Positions 43,921 through 52,800 of a stretch of 64,000 bases of DNA are shown here, one piece after another. The first letter of the stretch is position 1. Each line of letters opens with the position of its first letter. The position numbers were made by a program, and so were the translations under genes. Source of the DNA: Lysobacter sp. yr284 (GTDB taxonomy: Bacteria; Pseudomonadota; Gammaproteobacteria; Xanthomonadales; Xanthomonadaceae); the NCBI RefSeq assembly GCF_900107375.1, contig NZ_FNPT01000003.1, positions 62,001-126,000 on the forward strand. Direction: 5' to 3'. Under the pieces are notes generated by a model. It did not search any database, had not been told where the DNA came from, and was given only the letters and a program-made list of their open reading frames with translations.

Positions 43921-45741
43921 GTGACTCAATTGCGCGTGCTGTTGGCCTGTTCGCTGTTGCTGCTGTTGTCGCTGCTGTCGGCTCCGGCCACGGCGGCCTC
44001 GTGGTGGGACGGCAAGTGGAACTACCGGGCCAAGATCGATCTCAACACCACCTCCACCGGCGCGGCGATGACCGAGCCGGGCGGCCGCGCGCAAGTGCTG
44101 GTGCGCCTGCATTCGGGCAACTTCAACTTCGCCGACGCCAAGGAGGACGGCAGCGACGTGCGCTTCCTCGCCGCCGACGACCGCACGCCGCTGAAGTACC
44201 ACTTCGAGAAATACGACGGCCTGGTCGACCAGGTCGCGCTGGCCTGGGTGGACGTGCCCAAGCTCGACGCCAACGCGGCTTCGTCGGTGTACGTCTATTT
44301 CGGCAATCCCGAGGCCACGCCGGGCAGCGACCCGAAAGGCAGCTTCGACGCCGACAGCGTCGCGGTGTTCCACTTCGCCGACCAGGGCGCGGCCGGCAAC
44401 GACAGCACCGCCTACGGCAACAACGCGCAGGCGCCGCTGGCGCTGGCGCAGACCGCGCTGATCGGTTCGGGCCTGCAGCTCGACGGCAAGGCGCCGGTCA
44501 AGGTGCCGGCTTCGTCCTCGCTCAACCTCGCCGCCGGCCAGCCGCTGACGCTGAGCGCGTGGATCAAGCCGGCCGGCGCCGGCGCCAGCGGCGTGATCGC
44601 CTCGCTGCCGGGCGCGCTGACCGTGCTGCTCGAGCAGGGCGTGGTGTACGCCGAAGCCGGCGGCGTGCGCACCGCCGCGGGCGCGCCGCTGGTCGGCGAG
44701 GGCTGGGCGCACATCGCGGTGCGCGCCGACGCCGGCAAGCTCAGCGTCTACGTCAACGGCGCGCCGGCCGGCGACGCCGCGGCGGCGCTGCCGGCGGCGG
44801 CCGCGGGCCTGCTGGTCGGCGGCGAGGACGGCGCGGCGCGGCCGAACTTCATCGGCCAGATCGACGAACTGCAGCTGTCCAAGGTCGCCCGCCCGCTCGG
44901 CCTGATCCAGGCCGCCGCGCACAGCCAGGGCCTGGACGCCAAGCTGCTGACCTTCCAGCCGGTCGAGCAGCGCTCCGGCGACGGCGGCCACAACTACTTC
45001 GGCATCCTGTTCAGCGCGCTCACCGTCGACGCCTGGGTGGTGATCGTGATCCTCGGCTTCATGGCCGCGATCTCGTGGTGGGTGATGATCGGCAAGGGCC
45101 TGTTCGTCGGCGCCACCGCCAAGGCCAACGAGCGCTTCCTGCTCGCGTTCCGCAAGCACGCCGCCGAATACCCGCTGCACGACGCGGCCTGGGTGCGCGC
45201 GGCCGAGGGCAACGGCCCGCTCAACGGCGAGAAGTCCAACCTCGCGCGCCTGCTCGCGATCGGCCTGGACGAGCTGCGCAACCGCGTCGCCGCCGCCGGC
45301 GGCCGCCAGGTGGTGCGGCCGCAGTCGATCGCCGCGATCCGCTCGGCGCTGGACGCCGCCGCGGTGCGCGAAGGCCAGCGCCTCAACAAGCTGATGGTGA
45401 TGCTGACCATCGCCATCTCCGGCGGCCCGTTCCTGGGCCTGCTCGGCACCGTGGTCGGCGTGATGATCACCTTCGCCGCGGTGGCCGCGGCCGGCGACGT
45501 CAACATCAACGCGATCGCGCCGGGCATCGCCGCGGCGCTGCTGGCCACGGTGGCCGGCCTGGCCGTCGCGATCCCGGCGCTGTTCGGCTACAACTACCTG
45601 CTCAGCCGCACCGAGGCCATCGGTGCGGACATGCAGGTGTTCGTCGACGAGCTGGAGAAGCGCATCGCCGAGGACTACGCCGGCGACGCGCCGCTGCCGG
45701 CGCACCTGGCCCGCAGCGTGTCGACGGAGACGCTGCCGTGA
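43921..45741 (+). CDS. ExbB/TolQ-type proton channel fused to extracytoplasmic DUF2341 and LamG-like domains
   Basis: A 606-residue fusion. Signal sequence (VTQLRVLLACSLLLLLSLLSAPATA), then a DUF2341-like domain (WWDGKWNYRAKIDLN onward, about 28-150), a LamG/concanavalin-like domain (GNDSTAYGNNAQAPL to IDELQLSKVARPLGLIQ, about 158-335), a membrane helix (about 369-392) and the MotA/TolQ/ExbB core (LMVMLTIAISGGPFLGLLGTVVGVM onward, from about 490). ExbB normally forms the pentameric proton channel energising TonB. The periplasmic lectin-like part could sense glycan or the adhesin. GTG 43921 sits behind GGGGAAAG. The stop overlaps exbD. Confidence 0.87.
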   Translation: MTQLRVLLACSLLLLLSLLSAPATAASWWDGKWNYRAKIDLNTTSTGAAMTEPGGRAQVLVRLHSGNFNFADAKEDGSDVRFLAADDRTPLKYHFEKYDGLVDQVALAWVDVPKLDANAASSVYVYFGNPEATPGSDPKGSFDADSVAVFHFADQGAAGNDSTAYGNNAQAPLALAQTALIGSGLQLDGKAPVKVPASSSLNLAAGQPLTLSAWIKPAGAGASGVIASLPGALTVLLEQGVVYAEAGGVRTAAGAPLVGEGWAHIAVRADAGKLSVYVNGAPAGDAAAALPAAAAGLLVGGEDGAARPNFIGQIDELQLSKVARPLGLIQAAAHSQGLDAKLLTFQPVEQRSGDGGHNYFGILFSALTVDAWVVIVILGFMAAISWWVMIGKGLFVGATAKANERFLLAFRKHAAEYPLHDAAWVRAAEGNGPLNGEKSNLARLLAIGLDELRNRVAAAGGRQVVRPQSIAAIRSALDAAAVREGQRLNKLMVMLTIAISGGPFLGLLGTVVGVMITFAAVAAAGDVNINAIAPGIAAALLATVAGLAVAIPALFGYNYLLSRTEAIGADMQVFVDELEKRIAEDYAGDAPLPAHLARSVSTETLP

Positions 45742-46142
45742 AGGTGCAGGGCAAGAAGCCTTACGACGACATCAACATCACCCCGATGCTGGACCTGGCG
45801 TACGTGCTGCTGGTGATCTTCATCATCATGACCACCGCGGCGGTGCAGGGCATCAAGGTCGACCTGCCCAAGGCCAGCGCGGCGCAGCCGCTGTCGCAGC
45901 CCAAGACCAAGGTCATCGCCATCGACAACGCCGGCCAGGTCAGCATCGACGCGGTGCCGGTCAGCATGAGCGAGCTGGAGCAGCAATTGCGCAACGCGCT
46001 GGCCAACGACGCCGAACTGCCGGTGATCCTGCGCGGCGACCGCGCCGTGCAGTACGACAAGGTCATGGCGGTGCTGGACCTGTGCAGCAAGCTCGGCATT
46101 TCCTCGATCGGCCTGGCCTCGCAGCGCCAGGCCGCGGGCTAG
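45738..46142 (+). CDS. exbD: ExbD/TolR biopolymer transporter
   Basis: A 134-residue partner of ExbB. One membrane helix (MLDLAYVLLVIFIIMTTAA, about 17-36) carries the essential Asp (D19). The periplasmic domain ends ILRGDRAVQYDKVMAVLDLCSKLGISSIGL, the family signature. The GTG start 45738 overlaps the ExbB stop (GTGA). It should form the proton channel with the upstream fusion protein. Confidence 0.93.
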   Translation: MKVQGKKPYDDINITPMLDLAYVLLVIFIIMTTAAVQGIKVDLPKASAAQPLSQPKTKVIAIDNAGQVSIDAVPVSMSELEQQLRNALANDAELPVILRGDRAVQYDKVMAVLDLCSKLGISSIGLASQRQAAG

Positions 46143-46158
46143 GGCAGGGGGCCTGCAC

Positions 46159-46827
46159 GTGTCCGAGACCTACGGCCGCGGTTCCAAGTTCTCGCGCGCG
46201 CTCGGCGTGATCGGCGCCATCGGCGTCGTCGCGGTGATGGCGTGGCTGGTGTGGTCGCTGATGCAGGGCGCCGGCCCCACCGTCAAGCGCCAGCCGCCGC
46301 GCATCACCCAGGTGATCCTGCCGCCGCCGCCTCCGCCCCCGCCGCCGCCCGAGCCGGACAAGGTGCCCGACGAGCCCACGCCGGTGGAGAACACGCCGTT
46401 CGAATCGATCGAGCCGCCCAAGGACGACGCGGCCGAACCGCCGGGCGATCCGCTGACCGCCGACGCCGGCCCGGGCAGCAACGAGTTCGGCCTGCAGGCC
46501 GGCACCGGCGGTGGCGGCACCCGCATCGGCGGCAACGGCGGCGGCGGCAATCCGTATGCCGGCTACGCCGCGATGGTGCAACGCACGGTGCAGCAGTACC
46601 TGCAGCAGGCCGAGAAGACCCGCAAGGGCCGCTACAGCGCCACGGTGGCGATGTGGCTGAACCCCGACGGGACGATCCAGCGCTCGCAGGTGATCGCCGG
46701 CACCGGCAAGCCCGAACTCGACGCGGCCATCGTCGCCGCGCTGCAGGGCCGCGCGCTGCCGCAGCCGCCGCCGGCGGAGATGCCGCAACCGATCAACTTG
46801 CGCATCGGCGCGTCGTCGCCGGGCTGA
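46159..46827 (+). CDS. tonB: TonB-family energy transducer
   Basis: A 222-residue protein with an N-terminal membrane anchor (VIGAIGVVAVMAWLVWSLM, about 17-35), a run of ten prolines at 55-64 in the periplasm-spanning linker, a Gly/Asn-rich hinge (GTGGGGTRIGGNGGGG) and a TonB C-terminal domain (RYSATVAMWLNPDGTIQRSQVIAGTGKPELDAAIVAAL). It should couple the ExbB/ExbD motor to an outer-membrane protein. GTG 46159 starts 17 bases after exbD. The client is unknown; the porin and TpsB are encoded in the same run. It is separate from the main cellular TonB. Confidence 0.9.
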   Translation: MSETYGRGSKFSRALGVIGAIGVVAVMAWLVWSLMQGAGPTVKRQPPRITQVILPPPPPPPPPPEPDKVPDEPTPVENTPFESIEPPKDDAAEPPGDPLTADAGPGSNEFGLQAGTGGGGTRIGGNGGGGNPYAGYAAMVQRTVQQYLQQAEKTRKGRYSATVAMWLNPDGTIQRSQVIAGTGKPELDAAIVAALQGRALPQPPPAEMPQPINLRIGASSPG

Positions 46828-46871
46828 CCGCGGCGCGCCTCGATACGACTTCAACTTCAGGAAGGCCACGC

Positions 46872-48614
46872 ATGACCGCTTCGATCCAACTCCGCCGCCG
46901 TCTTCGTCCCCGCCTGCGCGTGCGCGCGCTGGCGCTCGCGCTGCTGGCGGCCTGCGCCGCGCCGGCGCTGGCCGCCGCGCCGGCGGACGCCGCCAAGATC
47001 AGTCCCGAGGTGACCCTCAAGCTGATCGACCTGCTGGTGGCGAAGGGCGTGCTGACCCGCGGCCAGGCCGACGACTTGATCGCCGAAGCCAGCGCCAGCG
47101 CGGCCGCCCGTCCGGCCGCAACGGCCGCGGCGCAGCCGGCCTACCAGACCGCGCCGGGCGCGGTGGTGGTGCCGTACGTGCCGGAAGTGGTGCGCCAGCA
47201 GATCAAGGACGAACTGCGCGCCGAGGTGGTCCAGCAGGCCAAGAGCGAGGGCTGGGCGACGCCGAACGCGCTGCCGGAATGGACCCAGCGCATCAGCGTC
47301 TACGGCGACCTGCGCGCGCGCGCCGAAGACGTGCTCAACGACGGCGAGAACTACCGCGAGTTCCCCAACTTCGCCGCGCTCAACAGCGGTTCGGGTTACG
47401 ACGTCGCCGATCCGGTCGCCAACCCGGTGCCGTACGTCAACACCACCAAGAACCGCGGCCGCATGCGCCTGCGCGCGCGCCTGGGCGTGCACGCGCAGAT
47501 CGCCGACTGGGTCGAGGCCGACCTGCGCCTGGCCACCGGCAGCGACCGCAGCCCGGTCTCGACCAACCAGACCCTCGGCGCCGGCGGCAACCTGTCCAAG
47601 TATTCGTTGTGGCTGGACCGCGCCTACGTCCGGCTCAAGCCGACCTCCTGGCTCAGCGCCGACATCGGCCGCACGCCCAATCCGTTCTGGACCAGCGAGC
47701 TGCTGTTCGACAACGATCTCAACTTCGACGGCGTGGCGGTGAAGACCCAGTTCGCGCACGACCCGGATTTCAAGACCTTCGTCAACGTCGGCGCGTTCCC
47801 GGTGTTCAACACCGACTTCGACTTCGGCTCGACCCAGAAGATCGACAAGGAATCCAGCCGCGACAAGTGGCTGTACGGCGCCCAGGCCGGGCTGGACTGG
47901 AACTTCGCCGACGCCATGTCGCTCAAGCTGGGGCTGGGCTATTTCCTGTTCGACAAGCTCAACGGCCAGTTCTCCTCGGCGTGCCTGGCGCCGACCGCCA
48001 AGGACGTGTGCGACACCGACCTGTCGCGCCCGCAGTTCCAGCAGTTCGGCAACACCATGTTCGCGATCCGCAACATCGTGCCGGCGCAGGGCGCGCCGAA
48101 CGGCCCGCAGCTGCAGTACTTCGGCTACGCCAGCGAATTCGGCGTGGCCAACCTGCACGCGGCGCTGGAGATCGCCCGCTTCGATCCGGTCAAGATCGTG
48201 CTCGAGGCCGACGTGGTCAAGAACACCAAGTACGACGCCGGGCGCATCCGCGCGCTGGGGCCGCTCAACAACTTCAAGCCGACCCTGGATCCGGCCGACA
48301 CCACCGCGATCTTCGACGGCGGCGACATGGGCTACTACGTCAATCTGCTGGTCGGCCAGCCCAAGATCGAGAAGGCCTGGGACTGGAACGCGAGCATCGG
48401 CTACAAGCGGCTCGAATCCGATGCGGTGCCCGATGCCTTCACCGATTCGGACTTCCACCTCGGCGGGACCAACGCGCGCGGCTTCATCGTCGGCGGCTCG
48501 CTGGGCCTGGCGCGCAACACCTGGCTGGGCCTGCGCTGGCTCAGCGCCAACGAAGTCACCGGCCAGCCGTACTCGGTCGATGTGATCCAGCTCGATCTCA
48601 ACACCCAGTTCTGA
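46872..48614 (+). CDS. Putative outer-membrane porin
   Basis: A 580-residue protein. Signal peptide (RALALALLAACAAPALA, cleavage near 36), a helical N-terminal region (PEVTLKLIDLLVAKGVLTRGQADDLI) and a linker (about 85-135), then a long beta-rich barrel with segments such as ISVYGDLRARAEDVLNDG, RMRLRARLGVHAQIADWVEA and WLSADIGRTPNPFW. It ends VDVIQLDLNTQF, with the terminal Phe typical of outer-membrane barrels. It matches the so-called putative porin family. It could be the TonB-opened pore of the locus or import a nutrient. GAAGG precedes ATG 46872. Confidence 0.85.
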   Translation: MTASIQLRRRLRPRLRVRALALALLAACAAPALAAAPADAAKISPEVTLKLIDLLVAKGVLTRGQADDLIAEASASAAARPAATAAAQPAYQTAPGAVVVPYVPEVVRQQIKDELRAEVVQQAKSEGWATPNALPEWTQRISVYGDLRARAEDVLNDGENYREFPNFAALNSGSGYDVADPVANPVPYVNTTKNRGRMRLRARLGVHAQIADWVEADLRLATGSDRSPVSTNQTLGAGGNLSKYSLWLDRAYVRLKPTSWLSADIGRTPNPFWTSELLFDNDLNFDGVAVKTQFAHDPDFKTFVNVGAFPVFNTDFDFGSTQKIDKESSRDKWLYGAQAGLDWNFADAMSLKLGLGYFLFDKLNGQFSSACLAPTAKDVCDTDLSRPQFQQFGNTMFAIRNIVPAQGAPNGPQLQYFGYASEFGVANLHAALEIARFDPVKIVLEADVVKNTKYDAGRIRALGPLNNFKPTLDPADTTAIFDGGDMGYYVNLLVGQPKIEKAWDWNASIGYKRLESDAVPDAFTDSDFHLGGTNARGFIVGGSLGLARNTWLGLRWLSANEVTGQPYSVDVIQLDLNTQF

Positions 48615-48634
48615 CCGGGAAGGACGCCTAGCGT

Positions 48635-49306
48635 ATGAGCCTGCCTTCGATTCGCCACGCCGCCCTGCGCAGCGCGCCGCTGCTGGCGGCGCTGTGGTTC
48701 GCCGCCTCCGCCGCGCACGCGCAGAGCGCCAACGAAACCCGCCTGCGCGACGCGCTGCGCGATACCGCCTCGCGCCTGCGCACCGCCGAGGCCGCGCTGG
48801 CCCAGCAGCAGTCCGCCACCGCCGCGGCCGAGCGCGAGCGCGACGAGCTCAAGGGCCGCGCGGCCAAGCCCGCGCCGGCCGCCGACGGCGCGCAACTGGC
48901 GGCGCTGCAGCAACGCCTGGGCCAGGCTTCGGCCTCGGCCGAGCAGGCGCGCGGCGAGGCGCTCAAGTGGCGCAGCGCGCAGGAGCAGGCCGCGCAGAAC
49001 GCTCAGCACAAGGAGCGCGAACGCGCCGAACTGGCGCAGCAGTTGCAGGCGGCGCAGGCGCGCGCGGCCGAATGCGCCGCCGGCAGCGAGGCGCTGTACC
49101 GCGCCGGCCGCGAGCTGGCGCAGTTGTACCGCGATCCGGCGTATTCCAAAGGCAGGCGCGTGACCCTGCTCGGGTTCGGCCAGGTCGAGCGCGAGAACCG
49201 CGCGCGCGAGCTCGAAGGCCGGCTCGAGGACGAGCGCGCCAAGAGCGCCCAGTGCGGCGCCGGCGAGGGCGCCGCGCGCACCGCCGGCACGACCCCGAAC
49301 GGGTGA
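48635..49306 (+). CDS. Periplasmic coiled-coil protein of the secretion locus
   Basis: A 223-residue protein with a signal peptide (PSIRHAALRSAPLLAALWFAASAAHA, cleavage near 27). The mature part is almost all Ala/Glu/Arg/Gln helix (about 30-160) with heptad-like spacing, followed by a region with cysteines (AECAAG, AQCGAG) around ELAQLYRDPAYSKGRRVTLLGFGQVERENRARELE. It may act as a periplasmic chaperone or scaffold for the adhesin; this is inference. The stop overlaps the next start (TGATG). Confidence 0.75.
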   Translation: MSLPSIRHAALRSAPLLAALWFAASAAHAQSANETRLRDALRDTASRLRTAEAALAQQQSATAAAERERDELKGRAAKPAPAADGAQLAALQQRLGQASASAEQARGEALKWRSAQEQAAQNAQHKERERAELAQQLQAAQARAAECAAGSEALYRAGRELAQLYRDPAYSKGRRVTLLGFGQVERENRARELEGRLEDERAKSAQCGAGEGAARTAGTTPNG

Positions 49307-49758
49307 TGGACGCTGCGCGCGCCCGCGTCGTAGTCGTTGCGTTGCGTGCGGTCGCGCGCGCGGCGCCTGCGCGCGTGGGCGTGCGTGCGCGCCACGGCGG
49401 CGCGCGCGCGGCGCTGGCTGCCGCGTTGCTGTGCGCGGCCGCGGCGCTGCCGGCGCAGCGGCGGATCCTGCCGGCCTCGAAGCCGCCGCCGCCGCCGTGC
49501 GTGCAGGTGCGCATCGGCCACGACGAGGCCGGGCGCTGGGATTGCGTCAACGACGCGATCAAGAGCGAAGTCGACAAGGTCGCGCCGGTCGTCGCCGCCG
49601 ATTCGCCGGGCGAACGGCTGGCGCCGATCGGGCAGGGCCTGGCGGTGCCGGCGGCGACGCGCCAGCGGCTCGGCGACCAGTACGGCAAGTCGGTCGTGCC
49701 GCAACGGCCCGACCGCAGTTTTCCCGCTACGCCGCTGTCGCGGCCGCCGGTGCGCTGA
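49306..49758 (+). CDS. Small protein of the secretion locus with paired cysteines
   Basis: A 150-residue protein. An Arg/Ala-rich N-terminus contains a hydrophobic helix (ALAAALLCAAAALPA, about 35-49), a signal or membrane anchor with an unusually long front. The mature part has CVQVRIGHDEAGRWDCVND, two cysteines 15 residues apart that probably pair. It is overlapped with the coiled-coil gene and directly precedes the adhesin gene. Function unknown; possibly an assembly factor. Confidence 0.65.
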   Translation: MDAARARVVVVALRAVARAAPARVGVRARHGGARAALAAALLCAAAALPAQRRILPASKPPPPPCVQVRIGHDEAGRWDCVNDAIKSEVDKVAPVVAADSPGERLAPIGQGLAVPAATRQRLGDQYGKSVVPQRPDRSFPATPLSRPPVR

Positions 49759-49860
49759 GATGCGCGCACGCGCGGCCGAAGCCCTTTTCCCATTCCACCG
49801 CGTCGCCGCGCTGCGCGATGCCTCCGCCGCGGCCACGCTGCCAGCGCAAAGGAAGCCGTC

Positions 49861-52800
49861 ATGACCCGCAAGCCCCTCGCCGGTAACGTCTCTGGCCGTC
49901 CTTCGCCCGCGCGCTTGCGCCTGTTCGCGCTGAGCGCGGCGATTTCGCTGGCGCTGGTCGGCGGCGCCGCGTATGCCGATCCCAATCCGTTCGCGCGCCG
50001 CGGCGCCGATCCGGCCGCGCAGGCCGCGCGCAACGTGCAGCAGCAGGGCCAGCAGTCGGTGCAGGCGCAGCAGATGGCGCAGCGCTCGCTGGCCGCGTTC
50101 GCCCAGGCTGCGCGCGTGCGCTCCGCGCTCGACGCCGCGCAGGTGGCCGCGCGCGCCGCGGCGGCGGCCTCGGCGGCCGCCAACCAGATTCCCGACGGCC
50201 TGGCCGAGGGCGGCCTCAAGGTCGCCGCGGGGGTGCGCTTCGAGCCCGGCGCGATCGCGGTCGAAGACCCGCGCCTGAACCAGTCCAAGCTGTGGCTCGG
50301 CGCCAAGGGCCCGAGCCAGAGCAAGGACGGCGACAACGTCACCGTCACCATCGAGCAGACCCAGAAGAAGGCGATCCTGAGCTGGGAAAGCTTCAACGTC
50401 GGCCGCCGCACCACGGTCCATTTCGACCAGCGCGCCGGCAACCAGGCCGGCGGCGGCAACGACTGGATCGCGCTCAACCGGGTCGACGATCCCAGCGGCC
50501 GGCCCAGCCAGATCTTCGGCCAGATCAAGGCCGAAGGCAGCGTGTATCTGCTCAACCGCAACGGCGTGATGTTCGGCGGCACCAGCCAGGTCAACACCCG
50601 CTCGCTGCTGGTGTCTTCGTTGAATCTGTTCAGCAACGACGTCGCCCAGAGCAACCGCATCTTCATCGGCGAAGGCGTGCGCCGGGCCAAGGCCGACGTG
50701 GCGGTGCTGACCTCGGAACTGGCCGAATTCGTCGGCGGCGCCGCGACGCGGCCGCAGGCCTCCGGCGACATCCGCATCGATGCCGGCGCGCAGATCAAGA
50801 CCGGTTCCGGCGGTTATGCCCTGATCGCCGCGCCGAACCTCAGCAACGCCGGCAGCGTGATCGCCGAAGACGGCCACGCGCAGTTGGCCGCGGTGGTCGG
50901 CGCGTTCTCGACCCCGGCGCCGGCCGGCGCCAGCAACGAACTGAGCCTGCGCTACAGCGGCGTGGCGCCGCAGGCCAGCGCGCCCAACGTCGGCTACGGC
51001 CGCCTGGACAACACCGGCATCGTCGCCAGCAAGCGCGGCACCGTCACCCTGACCGGCTACGACCTGCGCCAGGACGGCTATGTCGGCACCACCACCTCGG
51101 TCAGCCGGCCGGGGCGGATCTCTATAGTGGCCGCCAACCACGCGCGTTCGGCCGGCGTCGACAAGCCGGGCGATCTGAGCGCCAGCACCGGCGGCAAGCT
51201 CAGTTTCGGCAGCGGTTCGGTCACCGCGATCCTGCCCGAGCGCGACGGCGAGACCACCACCTCGGCGGCGACCGCGGACAAGGCGTTCCAGGCGCCCAAT
51301 GCGGTGCTGGCCGCAGCGCAGATGCGCCTGCAGGAAAGCTCGCTGGTGCTGATGCCCGGCGCCAGGCTCGATCTGGTCGGCATGGAGCCGCTGCGCGACG
51401 GCAGCAGCAAGCCCGACGTCGCGCGCATCCAGATCGACCGCGGCGCGCAGATCAACGTCGCCGGCCTGGCCGACGTGCAGCGGCCGATGTCCGACCACTT
51501 CATCACCATCGAACGCGTCGGCGAGAACGAGCTGGCCGATTCGCCGCTGCTGCGCGGCGGCGCGTTCTACCGCAAGAAGGTCGTGCTCGACGCGCGCGAG
51601 CGCGGCGTGACCGACGACGGCCGCGCCTGGGTCGGCAGCCCGCTGTTCAACGCCGCCGGCTACGCCGACCAGCGCCCGCGCGGCATCGACCAGTTGCTGG
51701 TCGACGGCGGCACCATCAACGTCAGCGCGCGCGAATTCGTCGCCCGCGGCGGCTCGGTGATCGACGTCAGCGGCGGCTTCCTGCATTACCAGGGCGGCAT
51801 GGTCGAAACCCCGCGGGTGATCGGCGCGGACGGGCGCACCTACCGCCTGGCCGGGGCCGACCCGTCGCAGTCCTACCTCGGCTTCGCCGGCCAGTTCTCG
51901 CTCGACCACCAGCGCTGGAACGTGCGCGAGTACTTCTATTCCGGGTTCGCGCGTTCGGACCGCTACTACGAATCCGACTACGTGCAGGGCGGCGCCGGCG
52001 GCGAGCTCAACATCGTGTTGCGCCAGGACGCCGGCGTCGATGCCACCCGCGTCGACACCGGGTTGGTGCTGGCCGGCGAACTGCGCGGCAACGCCGAATC
52101 CGGGCGCGACCAGCGCGAGCGCGGCGCGCCGGCGCTGGGAGGCAAGTTCAGCGTCTCGGTCGGTGGCGCGGGTTACGGCCATTGGACCTTGCAGAACGGC
52201 GCTGTGCCCGATGTGGCCGCGGACTTTTCGATGCAGCAGCGCCTGACCCAGGAGCAGGGCGGCGCGTTGTCCGCACAGGCGTTGAATCGGGCCGGCTTCG
52301 GCACGGTCGAGCTCAGCGACAAGCTTTCGCGCATCGAGGTGGCCAGCGACGCGCACCTGCAAGTCGACGCCGGCGGCCGCATCGCCCTGAGCGGCGCACG
52401 GGTCGACGTGGCCGGCACCTTGCAGGCCGATTCGGGCGAGATCGCGCTAAGCGCGACCAGCGAGAACGACCCGGATCCGCAAGATGGCGCGCGCCGCGGC
52501 ATCGCCGTGCGCTCCGGCGGCCGCTTGCTCGCGCGCGGACAATGGGTCAACGACCGCGACCGCGTCGCCGACCAGCGCCAGGGCGGCGCGCACATCGACG
52601 GCGGCCGCATCAGCCTGAGCGTGTCCGAGTATCCGCTCTTGAACGGCGGGGAGCAGGACGGCGCCGGCGGCGGCCGCGACGCCAGCGGCTCGATCGTGCT
52701 CGATCCGGGCGCGCTGCTGGACGTGTCCGGCGGCGGCCGGATCCTGCCCAACGGCCAGCTTGCGGCCAAGGACGGCGTGCCGCTGGGCCGCGGCGGCGAT

